From Tubiluchus corallicola (lineage: Eukaryota > Priapulida > Priapulimorpha > Priapulimorphida > Tubiluchidae), in NCBI GenBank assembly GCA_030141605.1, contig JAQGDQ010000787.1, positions 31,938 through 95,937 of the forward strand: 64,000 nt of DNA. Direction: 5' to 3'. Of this stretch, positions 46,501 to 59,643 are shown one piece after another. How positions within the stretch are numbered: position 1 is the stretch's first letter; each line of letters begins with the position of its first letter. A program made the position numbers and the translations under genes. The notes under the pieces are model-generated. The model was given only the letters and a program-made list of their open reading frames with translations, had not been told where the DNA came from and made no database searches.

Positions 46501-49500
46501 GTTACCTAGAGATGATTTTTCGACAGAGAATGCTTTATTGGCAACAAATAGTAATCGCTGGCCCCTTTTGATCGATCCTCAGGATCAAGCAAATCACTGG
46601 ATTATGCAAATGGAGGCAAAGAACAACCTACAGATAGTTAAACAAACAGACAGCAATTTCATGCGAACTGTAGAAAATTGCATTCGAATTGGTATGCCAA
46701 TTCTGATCGAAGAAGTGCAAGAGTCTCTGGATCCAGCTTTGAAACCAGTGCTGTTGAAGCAAACATTCATAGAAGGTGGAAGGCCTGTCATCCGGCTTGG
46801 TGAAAGTGTTGTTGATTATGACCCGAACTTTCGTTTGTATTTGACCACAAAGCTAGCAAATCCACATTATTTGCCTGAGATATGCATAAAAGTAACAATT
46901 ATCAATTTCACCGTGACTCTGTCTGGACTTGAAGACCAACTACTAAGCGATGTTGTTAGTTTAGAAAGACCAGATTTAGAAACAGAGCGAAATAAGTTAA
47001 TTGTTGAAATTAATAACAACAAAAATCAGCTTAAAAACATTGAAGACAAAATTTTGCACATGCTATATAATTCAGAAGGAAATGTGCTGGATGATGAGGA
47101 ATTAGTGAATGCTCTTAATGATTCCAAAGTTACTTCAGGAGTTATTGCGAGAGAACTGAAAAATGCTGTAACTACTGAGGAGAAAATAACCAAAGCTCGT
47201 GAAAAGTATCGATCAGTTGCTGCCCGAGGAAGTGTCCTGTATTTTGTTATAGTCGACCTAGCTGAAATTGATCCAATGTACCAGTATTCTCTGAAGTATT
47301 TTAAGCAGCTATTCAGCATGTGCATAGAAAACAGTGAGAAGAGCGAAAATCTGCAAACACGGTTGCAGACACTTCTGGATCAGTCACTTCTTACTGTATA
47401 TACAAATGTTTCCAGGGGTCTTTTTGAAAGACATAAATTATTGTTCTCCTTTATGTTGTGTACTTCAATTATGAGACAAGATGATGTCATAAAGCAGTCA
47501 GAGTGGAATTTCTTTGTCCGAGGTCCGGCTGGCATTGATAAGGAGCGAAGAGAGAAAGAAGATTTACCATGGTTGTCTCAGGCAATGTGGAATATGTGTT
47601 GTGATCTAGCAGACACCATACCAGCTTTTGCCAGTTTAACCGATGTTGTCACTAAATGTAATTGTTATGTCACAATTGGTGAAACAAAGGTGTCCATAAA
47701 TCCAACCGAATGGCCAACCTACAAACCTGATCTGTCGAAAAATTGTGATGATGGTTACTGGAATGGCAGGCTTAGTGACTTTCAAAAACTTATGTTTGTC
47801 AAAGCATTCCGAGAAGAGAAGGTTCTTTTTGCTGTTACAGATTTTGTACGAAGAAATCTTAGTCAAACATTTGTTGAAAGCCCTCCCGTGGAGCTTCAGC
47901 TTTTGTATGAGGATATTAGTTACAAAATTCCTTTGGTCTTTATTCTTAGCACCGGCTCAGATCCAATGGGAGCATTTATGCGATTTGCCAGAGAAAAAAA
48001 TTATGCCGACAAGGTGCAAACTATCTCCCTTGGCCAAGGCCAAGGACCTGTTGCCGAAAAGCTAATAGCAAGTGCCTTGGAAACAGGAGAGTGGGTGTTT
48101 TTGCAAAATTGTCATCTAGCAGCATCGTGGATGCTGACTATGGAAACATTAATAAAGTCATTTTCAACAAAAGATGCAGAGATTAACAAAAACTTTCGTC
48201 TTTTTCTCAGCTCGATGCCAGTTAAATCATTTCCTGTGAGTGTTTTGCAGAACAGCGTTAAGGTAACCAATGAACCACCTAAAGGACTTCGTGCAAACAT
48301 CAGAAGAGCATTTGGTGAATTAACACCAGAAGCCTTTGAGGAGCATCATCTGGGAATGGACTGGAAAAAAATCATTTTTGGTATCTGCTTTTTTCATGCT
48401 ATTGTACAAGAAAGGAAAAAATTTGGACCGCTTGGCTGGAATATTCAGTACGACTTCAGCGACAGTGACCGAGAATGTGCTATAGAAAATTTGAAAATCT
48501 TCTGTGCTGAAAGTGCAATACCATGGGAAGCATTAATTTATATAACAGGGCAGATCACGTACGGTGGCCGTGTAACGGATTATTGGGATGAGAGATGCTT
48601 ACGGACAGTTTTAAAGCGCTTTTTTGCACCTGAAACCTTGGAAACAGATTACAAATATTCTGAGTCAGGCATGTATTATGCACCAGAATACATGTCATTG
48701 CAGGAATACAGAGATTACATAAATGATCTGCCAATTGCGGATGATCCTGAAATCTTTGGTATGAATTACAATGCAAATATTTCCTACCAAATAGAAGAAA
48801 CAAACAAACTGATTACTACACTGATGAACGTACAGCCAAGGTTGGTGGGTGGTGGAACAGGGGAATCAAATGATGACACAGTTCACGACCTTTCTGTTAA
48901 CATTCTAGATAAGCTAACAGAAAAGCTTGACATAGAAGAAGCACCCGAAGCTTTATTTGAACTTGATGCCAATGGTAGAATAAATTCACTCACTACTGTC
49001 CTCTCTCAGGAAGTAGATAGGTTTAATAACCTTTTAAGAATAATAAAAGACTCCCTCCAAACTCTTCAAAAAGCAATAAAGGGATTTGTTGTAATGAGTG
49101 AAGAACTGGAAAATGTTTATAATGCATTTTTAAACAACCGAGTGCCAGAACTTTGGGAAAGTGCTGCTTATCCATCTTTAAAACCGCTCGGAAGCTGGGT
49201 GACTGATTTGGTTATGCGGACTGCGTTTATTGATGATTGGATACACCATGGCCACCCATTTTCATATTGGATGTCAGGTTTGTTCTTTCCACAAGGCTTT
49301 CTCACCGGTACATTACAAAATCATGCTAGGAAATACGGGCTTCCAATAGATCAGTTAAGTTTTGAGTTTCATGTTCTTCCTTTGTACAGACATCAAGCAG
49401 AATACTTTGCTGTCAGGGACAAGATGAGATTTGGCAGAAAGCTGGCTATAGATGAAGAACTACCATGCATCGAAGATGGCGTCATTGTGCATGGCATCTT

Positions 49501-49786
49501 CATGGATGCCTTCAGGTGGAACATGGAAGACATGGTTGTTGAAGATTCCCTCTTTGGGGAGATGACGTCTCCGCTGCCAGCTATGCACATGGAGCCAAAA
49601 ATGAATTACGAACTTGGAGAGAATCTGTACACCGCTCCCTTATACAAAACTGGTGCCAGAGCAGGCGTATTGTCCACAACTGGTCATTCCACGAACTTTG
49701 TTGTGCCTGTTCATCTGCCCAGCATGCAGCCACAGGATTATTGGATATCAAAGGGAGCAGCCTTGCTTTGTCAGCTCAATGATTGA
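37511..49786 (+). CDS. DNAH6: axonemal dynein heavy chain 6, intronless (4,091 aa)
   Basis: Single-headed inner-arm dynein heavy chain, a microtubule motor in the ciliary or flagellar axoneme. Residues 1 to about 1330 form the tail and linker. AAA1 has Walker A GPAGTGKT at 1414-1421 and Walker B FCFDEFNR at 1463-1470. AAA2 has GPTCGGKT at 1695-1702. AAA3 has GTTGVGKS at 2038-2045 and FVDD near 2104. AAA4 has GVGGTGKQS at 2389-2397. The coiled-coil stalk spans about 2630-2915 with the microtubule-binding tip around 2735-2830. AAA5 begins near 3010, and AAA6 and the C-terminal domain run to the end (GARAGVLSTTGHSTNFVV; YWISKGAALLCQLND). Sequence throughout resembles vertebrate DNAH6 (about 4,150 aa) more than DNAH3, 7 or 12. 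An in-frame stop at 37490 precedes the ATG. All four P-loops are intact. Unusually, 12.3 kb has no intron or stop, whereas vertebrate orthologues have dozens of exons. Confidence 0.95.
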   Translation: MSTNFEKKQIKARKFSAVSGTSQNISPQRWQPLPALTRYQTKKEQLTIKTELREEVDETKTKEKAAKLVKDVYAEKLSDKLQEQTPIRDEKLSLPKLHKSFLEQQKKMSFSRRTVSRTLSPICPAVSKAQLAPGVDLNVLMSITDLLTIVEILKQNPDLGFLYLTSAVPKSSVHYHPYNLKVVRYSERDKCSYYTFSPYGVMHITDEGHTFTDLDRWTHEYRYYQELIKIPIFKLAKTRKAFTFWRKTVRRTKYRKSREKIKENLFITNHCLRPALLNVREMTCAISHMSMCDIKEGRTYTLEGFVKEQLTQLQDVAARLREFRDLVAEVVRNACKVTLVTDGFTPDNYNADDSTDIPIDNKIVVWGDAPEKMTYTEQATKRSKCLRLTCFVRLADYLVLNALHVLTVNSIEFLLNKFQTLVDKTGNLPNNCTKDVDERKSTHLSRPSLAVKSSTAVDAGSTLDTIRLDVPLFVTQMQLPKKVLTFRPSRYYFQVDIEKVIDAFKTTAFALETLTPDATFDPFICPYINRKKESRTCGNGPRLEEIVADDGRIKQIIAEVKAHISKAFAYCEEFSKIFDPVRSFYLENEALDKKLLIKETCDLDFFQSALETYSRQSVQASTLLDQTPIGLLLVDTLALKEQIIPSPRRCLDVIYDIMPTLAKTKTDELITETEDGVHRLQAKPETTMDYVNKLSFLDSVQMRIDILEQDVDIVQDMYDLIEKYAVPVPPEDLAVFSTLSGCAYSLRSAIDRGVSERDALIDKLAVILSKDMASLNKSVKAVFTDIQNPVLLDPDVNQEEIWSLLNCLQESMDELQAQASEFIGYQKMFNVEVVPFEGAEAQNDLKLRQTLWKSVKEWSDVVNGWYTCEFEKIEPEQLTVEITKYVRLVQQLEKGLPMNKILPELKEEVEEMRHKLPVISNLRNPALKSRHWEAIENVLDRSIMPDEVITLFLLEQINAFGRSEEIQNISGEASAEASLETILKKVEDAWKTAEFIVLPHKDSKDVFILGGTDDIQQLFEDSSINIGTIANSRHVGPIKPRVDEWVKNLQLFGQTLDQWLECQRNWLYLENVFCAPDIQRQLPVEAKMFSQVDKSWKDIMRKVNKIPLAIRAATQPGLLETLQTNNALLEQVQKCLEDYLESKRVIFPRFYFLSNDELLEILSQTRNPQAVQPHLRKCFDAIAYLQFGTQDDKPTNEILAMNSPEGEHVVLQKGLKARGNVEEWLGKVEEAMVSTLHKATKLAIAEFSEESRTNWVISHPSQVVLTASQIIWCRTLEQCLNADDDRYGLLEMFLEKCFCDLNELASLVRGDLSKLERSTICALITVDVHSRDIVTGMIEAEVDEIHHFEWQKQLRYYWNLEIDNCLVCMSNSSYVYGYEYLGASSRLVITPLTDRCYLCLMGALQLKLGGAPAGPAGTGKTETVKDLAKSLAKQCVVFNCSEGLDYKIMARFFAGLAQSGAWFCFDEFNRIDIEVLSVIAQQLLTIRNAKVANLKTFAFEGRDIKLVPSCAAFITMNPGYAGRTELPDNLKSLFRPQAMMVPDYSLIAEVILYSEGFESSKSLAKKMTQMYKLCSEQLSQQDHYDFGMRAVKSVLVMAGSLKRENPDKSEDVVLIRALRDSNLPKFLSHDVELFQAILQDLFPGVVLPEHDYGSFEKFIIESMIRHDLKAVPTSVKKIIQLFETMQVRHGVMLVGPTCGGKTTCYEILKDTLTDLYEAKIEHPDYRPVSTYVLNPKSVTLGELYGEVNKLTLEWRDGILAQIVRAACQDLKDEHKWVVCDGPVDALWIENMNTVLDDNKMLCLANSERIKLPPNIHMLFEVQDLAVASPATVSRCGMVYVDPEELGWKPYVETWIPRLDAKGIRPELTDYILELFHRYVDDGLRFVKKKCVQAMEQVDLGKVATLCYLLESLLTAEDGPNLDMAGIQLNGLIYMTFVFCYFWAIGGNLSECSGEEFNAFVHEQFEDKDARIPSGEELWKYYVDYETQQFELWDRVVPRFNYSKTLPFFDMLVPTVYSVKFSFLMEKLVTVHKPVLFTGTTGVGKSVIASSLLNKATKRGKYLSMFINFSAQTSSNRMQSMIEGKLEKHKKNVLGPPSDKRMVIFVDDLNMPKLDTYGCQPPIELLRQYLGFGGFYDRDQLFWKEIHNVTLCAACAPPGGGRNPVTLRLIRFFSMFCIPSPDESSLKHIFSCIITGFLADYNHAVKQSAEYVVKSAVEIYNRMSTDLLPTPAKSHYVFNLRDLSKCIQGMLQVSPIVVKSQQQLLRLFHHEALRVFHDRLINQEDKLYFHNILAEVSYRQFHEHIDPVSFTASPIIFGDFVKTEVEKADRLYEDLLDMDKVKKALDKYLDDYNMESSKELKLVFFLDAVEHISRIARVIRQERGNALLVGVGGTGKQSVTKLASHFCGCDCFQIELCRGYDYTAFREDLKALYFAAGLENKSTVFLFSDTQIVVEEFLEDINNMLNSGEVPNLFEPEDYEQIMIKCRDPAEAAGVVDNDRDGIFQFFINRVRNNLHIVLCMSPVGNSFRNRCRMFPSLINCCTIDWFTEWPQDALLSVSEALFEQVDLGDDTVKNKISAMCSEIHLSVTELTEKFYAELRRRYYTTPTSYLELINLYICMYKKKKEEIISARDRVKNGLSKLLETNELIGKMEVELVALEPVLKRKSEEVTKLMKELSVDKQKADKVRKVVMVDEAKATMKADETAAIAADAQRDLDEALPALEASVKALDALDKNDISEVKVFSKPPEMVLTVMEAVCILLGAKPDWEMSKKLLSDAGFLKRLVDYDKDSIPDSTLKKLKKYIENPKFVPEVVEKTSKACKSLCMWIIAIDLYAKVVKVVEPKRKKLAIAQKELDATNAVLKEQQDKLHKVEDNIKSLQQKYEDTVREKSELQGNIQQTSNRLKRASVLTTALADEEERWKISALSFEDDLNNIVGNVFVAAACVAYYGAFTSQYRDQLVGPWVAKCKQLQIPISSDFNLIKILGDPYKIRQWNIDGLPRDDFSTENALLATNSNRWPLLIDPQDQANHWIMQMEAKNNLQIVKQTDSNFMRTVENCIRIGMPILIEEVQESLDPALKPVLLKQTFIEGGRPVIRLGESVVDYDPNFRLYLTTKLANPHYLPEICIKVTIINFTVTLSGLEDQLLSDVVSLERPDLETERNKLIVEINNNKNQLKNIEDKILHMLYNSEGNVLDDEELVNALNDSKVTSGVIARELKNAVTTEEKITKAREKYRSVAARGSVLYFVIVDLAEIDPMYQYSLKYFKQLFSMCIENSEKSENLQTRLQTLLDQSLLTVYTNVSRGLFERHKLLFSFMLCTSIMRQDDVIKQSEWNFFVRGPAGIDKERREKEDLPWLSQAMWNMCCDLADTIPAFASLTDVVTKCNCYVTIGETKVSINPTEWPTYKPDLSKNCDDGYWNGRLSDFQKLMFVKAFREEKVLFAVTDFVRRNLSQTFVESPPVELQLLYEDISYKIPLVFILSTGSDPMGAFMRFAREKNYADKVQTISLGQGQGPVAEKLIASALETGEWVFLQNCHLAASWMLTMETLIKSFSTKDAEINKNFRLFLSSMPVKSFPVSVLQNSVKVTNEPPKGLRANIRRAFGELTPEAFEEHHLGMDWKKIIFGICFFHAIVQERKKFGPLGWNIQYDFSDSDRECAIENLKIFCAESAIPWEALIYITGQITYGGRVTDYWDERCLRTVLKRFFAPETLETDYKYSESGMYYAPEYMSLQEYRDYINDLPIADDPEIFGMNYNANISYQIEETNKLITTLMNVQPRLVGGGTGESNDDTVHDLSVNILDKLTEKLDIEEAPEALFELDANGRINSLTTVLSQEVDRFNNLLRIIKDSLQTLQKAIKGFVVMSEELENVYNAFLNNRVPELWESAAYPSLKPLGSWVTDLVMRTAFIDDWIHHGHPFSYWMSGLFFPQGFLTGTLQNHARKYGLPIDQLSFEFHVLPLYRHQAEYFAVRDKMRFGRKLAIDEELPCIEDGVIVHGIFMDAFRWNMEDMVVEDSLFGEMTSPLPAMHMEPKMNYELGENLYTAPLYKTGARAGVLSTTGHSTNFVVPVHLPSMQPQDYWISKGAALLCQLND

Positions 49787-50646
49787 TGGTGCTTATAATA
49801 TTTTCTTACTTAACTTATTCAGTTTTTGTATTATAATTGTTAAGTATTTATAATAGAGGTATATTCAATTTGCCTCACTTTTTGTGACTCAAACTTTGCA
49901 CAGCTGCTAAGTTCATTGTGCTATCTTTACAGTCTTCCAGTTAATGTCTGGTATTGTGTGATATTCCGTACACATTTGTTACTATAACTACCTGAAAATT
50001 GTAGTGAGATCAGAGATATACACAATTGACGGGTGTTTTATAATTGTTGTCTGACATATACTATAATTCGTATAAAATTATATAGTCCTTCTTATCTGAA
50101 AGATGAAAGCTATAGTATATTATAGCTATAAACCATAGATTTTTTGAAGTACATTACAGAAATCCAACTATGCACATACAGTCAAATGTCTTTATACTGC
50201 CTACTTTGGGACTGTAAGGTTTGGCACTGTAACAAGGTGCATTAATTCATGCATATCTATGGAAATATAGGCATTTGTTTTGTTGAAAATTTGGGCATTA
50301 GGCATTATAATGACGTTTAACTGTATACTAATAAGTTTTATCTACGATTTACCACTGATTTACATCAAATTAACTCTTAGGTGTTAATACTATAATAACT
50401 TCTACGTATGCTGTAATTTGTGATACATTTTACTTTTTTACGATATTCAGTATTTTGTGCTCGTCCTTGTGGGCATGTCTATGTTCACATTATGTAAGTG
50501 CAAATCATTAACTATTTTTAAACATAAATTAACCCTCGCAGTAATAATATGTCTGCTTCCAAGAATAAAAAAATTACATTTAAGAGTGATATCTTAAAAA
50601 TCGCATTGATTTTTTTTTTGAAGTTCAAAGCATGTTTGTGTATAAC
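49787..50646 (+). other. DNAH6 3' UTR and flank
   Basis: No gene. AATAAA at about 50564 (AAGAATAAAAAAATTAC) is the first strong poly(A) signal after the stop, which would give a 3' UTR of about 0.8 kb. Confidence 0.45.
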
Positions 50647-51036
50647 CAGGCCCTATTTCAGGGGGGGGGGGATATGGGGACTCACCCTCCAGAGGGGGCT
50701 TCGTGCAGAGGTAACATTTTTTTGCTTTATGCGAACATACTGCCTCCTCTCTCCCCCTCTCTCTCTTGAGAGTGAGAGTATGGTATTACATATTGCAAAG
50801 ATGTTGTTTTTGATTTGACGATTTGATAAGTATTGACTGGTCTTGAGAATAAAGCAGTTTTTCTTTCAATTGTTCTTTCCTTTAACAACTGTATAACTCC
50901 ATATTTTCTCTTCGAAAATGCTTCTCTGGCGTTCTAGCAGTTCAAAAATTTTCTGGGCGCCAACCGTGGTGGCGACCCCGAGGGGGCCTCACACGCCCCA
51001 CTTCCCCGGGCCTCGCTTAGGCTGAAATAGGCCCTG
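50647..51036. mobile_element. TIR element (MITE), CAGGSCCTATTTCAG ends
   Basis: CAGGCCCTATTTCAG at 50647 and CTGAAATAGGCCCTG ending 51036 form a 15-bp inverted repeat with one base pair shifted. TAAC on both sides (50643-50646, 51037-51040) may be the target duplication. G-run, (CT)n and GC-rich interior; no transposase. Confidence 0.7.
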
Positions 51037-51149
51037 TAACCTGTTTTCGTATTAGACCTACAATTTTACTCTTTATAATACTATCATGTGTTGTTTGTGT
51101 GACTGAGTGTCTGTCTTGAGTCTTGCTATTTCACAGAAGTCCACAAAAT

Positions 51150-53000
51150 TGCTCCATACAGTCTCAAAGTTTGTTTCAGACTACGCGTTCAGTTACAAAG
51201 TTTGCTTAAGACTAGAAGCTTTCAGTCAGTCTCAAAGTTATGTCAAACTAGAACCTTTCAGTTAGTCTCAAAGTTTATTTAAGACTAGAAGCTTTTGCTC
51301 AGTGTCAGAGTTTGTTTCAGACTAGAAGCTTTTGGTCATGCTCAAAGTCTATTTTAGACTAGAAGCTTTTGGTCAGTGTCAATTTTTTTTCAAATTATAA
51401 AATTTCGCTTTTAAGGTGACACACTTTCTAGCTGACGAAGGTTGAAATCAAAAGCTTCTAGTCTGAAATAAACTTTGAAACTGACCAAAAGTTTCTAGTT
51501 TTGAAATAAACTTCGAGACTGACCGAAAGCTTCTACCCTGCAATAAACTTTGAGACTGACCAATGGTTTCTACCCTGTAATAAACTTTGAGACTGAACAA
51601 AAGTTTATAGTCTGTAATAAACTTTGAAACTGACCAAAGGTTCCTAGTTCTGAAATAAACTTTGAGACTGACCAAAAGCTTCTAGCCTTTTATAAACGTT
51701 GAGACTGACTGAAAGCTTCTAGTCTGACATAAACTTTGAGACTGAGCAAAAGCTTCTAGTCTGACATAAACATTGAGACTGAGCAAAAGCTTCTAGTCTG
51801 ACATAAACTTTGAGACTGACTGAAAGCTTCTAGTCTGACATAAACTTTAAGACTGAGCAAAAGCTTCTAGTCTGACATAAACATTGAGACTGAGCAAAAG
51901 CTTCTAGTCTGACATAAACTTTGAGACTGACTGAAAGCTTCTAGTCTGACATAAACTTTGAGACTGATTGAAAGCTTCTAGCCTGACATAAACTTTGAGA
52001 CTGACCAAAAGTTTCTAGTTCTGAAATAAACCTTGAGACTGACTGAAAGCTTCTAGTCTGACATAAACTTTGAGACTGATTGAAAGCTTCTAGCCTGACA
52101 TAAACTTTAAGACTGAGCAAAAGCTTCTAGTCTGACATAAACATTGAGACTGACTGAAAACTTCTAGTCTGACATAAACTTTAAGACTGAGCAAAAGCTT
52201 CTAGTCTGACATAAACATTGAGACTGAGCAAAAGCTTCTAGTCTGACATAAACTTTGAGACTGACTGAAAGCTTCTAGTTTGACATAAGCTTTGAGACTG
52301 ACTGAAAGCTTCTAGCCTGACATAAACTTTGAGACTGATTGAAAGCTTCTAGCCTGACATAAACTTTAAGACTGAGCAAAAGCTTCTAGTCTGACATAAA
52401 CTTTGAGACTGACCAAAAGTTTTTAGTTCTGAAATAAACCTTGAGACTGACTGAAAGCTTCTAGTCTGACATAAACTTTGAGACTGACCAAAAGTTTTTA
52501 GTTCTGAAATAAACTTTGACACTGACTGAATGCTTCTAGCCTGACATAAACTTTGAGACTGCCCGAAAGCTTCTAGCCTGACATAAACTTTGAGACTGAT
52601 TGAAAGCTTCTAGTCTGACATAAACTTTGAGACTGACTGAAAGCTTCTAGTCTGACATAAACTTTGAGACTAACTGAAAGCTTCTAGCCTGACATAAATT
52701 TTGAGACTGACTGAAAGTTTCTAGCCTGACATAAACCTTGATACTGACTGAAAGCTTCTAGCCTGACATAAACTTTGACACTGACTGAATGCTTCTAGTC
52801 TGACATAAACTTTGAGACTGACTGAAAGCTTCTAGCCTGACATAAACTGTGAGACTGACTGAAAGCTTCTAGTCTGACAAACTTTGAGACTGACTGAAAG
52901 CTTCTAGCCTGACATAAACTTTAAGACTGACTGAAAGCTTCTAGTCTGACATAAACTTTGAGACTGACTGAAAGCTTCTAGTCTGACATAAACTTTCTTC
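51150..53000. repeat. 37-bp minisatellite with an internal orientation switch
   Basis: About 42 units of CTTCTAGTCTGACATAAAC + TTTGAGACTGACTGAAAG run 51446-53000. About six units of the same repeat lie in the opposite orientation at 51150-51398, separated by about 50 bp of unrelated sequence. Most units carry AAGCTT. Variants alternate in runs (CAAAAGCTTCT / GAAAGCTTCT; AACATTGAG / AACTTTGAG), which shows duplication of multi-unit blocks. Confidence 0.9.
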
Positions 53001-57245
<4,245 letters not shown>

Positions 57246-58279
57246 AAGGTGCCGCCATTTTTACTTTCACCTTCCAACATATTTGAGAAAATGCACAAAT
57301 CATGGTGAATTTCTGGTTAATTATGATTAGTTACATTATGCAAAATCAGGGTTATGCAAAACACTGCCTAATGAACCACTTGATATAGTTTTAAATGTAT
57401 GAGTTTTACCACCAAAACAAACTCACAATGTTGCAGACAACAGAAAACTTATCATGAAATCATGTAGTAATCTTGACCAGTGTGCACTCTCTCATGATCT
57501 GTGATATAATTTCTGCAGTTTGTCGATAACAGTAGTCGGTTAAATTGACACTATTTTGTTACAACGTTTGCGAATTTTGACCGCACATTCGGGACCAAGG
57601 TAGAATGATTGCGAACTGTAACTCTTGCGTTTTCAATTATTTTTAGTAAAATGTGCGAATCTGATTCACAGAAATGTCTATAGTGGGGTGTTATATGATC
57701 AAAAAATGTGTGCTGCAGTTATAACTACTTTAGCTGCAGTTTAAAATAACTGCTAGCATCCACTTAAGTAAATACATGACTGGCTGTTCATTTCAAAACA
57801 GTCAGTTGGAATACCTCAACAATTTGGACATGATTACTCAACTCTACTGTAGAATATATATATACAAAAATGTGTAAATTTATGAAAATTCATACCGAAA
57901 ATCCACAGTGCGAAAAGCAAATAAAACGATTTCTAAGTAGTTAACTTCGTTAGTACATTGCCAAAGAACTGTTAGTACTAATGCCTGTTTACAGTGTTGT
58001 TGTTCATGTTTGATGCAAAGGTTTCTCTTATTGCCACGAACAGGCATTAGTCAGCAATTGAATTAAGTTGGAGTAACAAAAGTTTATTTTTTCTGTCATT
58101 TCGCAATGTGCTACATGATTTTGTAAGTTTGCTATTTAAAATTGTTTTATTTGTTTTTCTCAACGTGGATTTTGTGACCTCGATATTAATTTTTGTACAT
58201 TATATTTTTATTAGGTAGAATTGCATGATCGTGACCATGTTATGGTTGAGACATTGTAAATGATGCTGTTGGAATAAAT
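57246..58279 (+). other. GMDS 3' UTR and flank
   Basis: AATAAA occurs at 57919 and 58273. The second lies within the target duplication of the next element. No ORF or repeat recognised. Confidence 0.55.
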
Positions 58280-59330
58280 CAGTGGTACCTAATCTTTTAC
58301 TAGCCAAGTCTTCTTCTTCTTCCCAGCTTTTCCCTATTCGTGGTCGCCATTTTGAATGAGTCTTCTCCACGCATTCCTGTTGTTGACCATCTCTTCATTT
58401 ATGTCTTCCCTTCCCACATGATCTTCGCCGACTCTTCTTTTCAGGTGTCCATACTATCGCAATCTTGCGAGGCTTCCACTACTTTTACTGTTCCTCTGAT
58501 ATTGTTATTTCTAATTTTATCTCTTCTTGTTATTCCCACCATCCATCTCAACATCCTCATCTCCACCACACCCATTTTCTTCTCTTCGGTCTTCTTTAGA
58601 GAAGCCGCTTCCAGCCCATAGGTTAGAGCGGGTCAGACCACTTCTTTGCACTCACGGACTCATTCATAGAATGTTTTGGCGCAGTTTTTACAGGCGGATG
58701 CCCTTCCTGACCCTAACCCTCCCTATTTATCCAGGCTTGGGACCGGCACTGAGTTGGGCTACCCTTTCGAAATTCAGCAATCTGCCACGTACCCCTTAAC
58801 ATTTTTTAGCAATGTGAGTTTCAAGAAGACATTTTTACTACCGTGATTTAACTATACAAGCGTGATTTAGTTATACAAGCAAAACCGATAAACAAAACAA
58901 CCAAATTCAAGAACAAAGTCCAAGAGGAGGGGCGATCAGATGTCAAATCAGAAAACGAACTTGCAGTCGAATTGTGAAGTAGCCTTAATGGCCGCCTCAT
59001 TGATGCAACCTCGCCTACCTCCATCCGCCGATGCATTGGCTGTGCCAAAAGTCTATTTTACTTAATAAATTTACCCAGTTGTAATACCAGGCAGTGTGCA
59101 GTGAATTACCCAAAAAATACTTTTTGTTTCAAAAACAATGACTTTTTAAAATACAAACAGTCATGATATTTAAGGATTTGAATCTTGTAGCACATTCTCC
59201 TCACACCTTTTGTGCCACGGGGCAGTTACTCCTATAAAATCCGCACTCTGTGCGTGTACGCTGTACAGTCAAAAAACAATACTCTGGTTTTGCTGTTTTG
59301 TACCCCAGGTTAGGAACCACTGGAATAAAT
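58272..59330. mobile_element. hAT element with perfect 8-bp duplication, LINE inside
   Basis: The element is 58280-59322. CAGTGGTACCTAATC and GGTTAGGAACCACTG are imperfect TIRs of the common hAT form. GAATAAAT flanks both sides (58272-58279 and 59323-59330), a perfect 8-bp target duplication. No transposase remains; much of the left half is an antisense LINE piece. Confidence 0.85.
58309..58645 (-). pseudogene. RTE-like LINE fragment inside the hAT element
   Basis: Minus strand reads YGLEAASLKKTEEKKMGVVE, RMLRWMVGITRRDKIRN and IRGTVKVVEAS, the C-terminal region of RTE-type RT, with stops. A CTTCTTCTTCTT tail lies at 58309-58320. Downstream, 58685-58770 (GGATGCCCTTCCTGACC … CAGGCTTGGGACCGGCAC) is a phrase I recognise from interspersed repeats of other animals but cannot name. 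Confidence 0.7.
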
Positions 59331-59643
59331 AGTCGTGTCTTTGCTTAATTGGGTGCTAGCATTTATTTTCCTCTTAAGAATTCAGTTTGCCCATTATTAA
59401 TCTGTAGAAGTTTTTTAAGTGTCTAGGCATTATTATTTGCAAAGAGCGCGCTGAATGCTAGGTTATAAAAGAAAATCATGTGACTATTCAGTGTGAATTC
59501 ATTGATGACATTTTAAAACTAAATGAAATTTGTTAGACAATTTTGTTTGGTTTTATCTTCACTAATATTAATTTAACATTAAGTGTTGGATTAAAATTAT
59601 TATGCTTTTGTATAATCTATAACATCCTGGGCTAAAAGTTTAC
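59331..59643. other. intergenic, nothing recognised
   Basis: No features seen. Confidence 0.4.

Noticed and set aside
51446-53000. Regular 37-bp repeats resembling a CRISPR array
   Set aside because: There are no unique spacers; the units abut directly and diverge gradually, and the host is a eukaryote.
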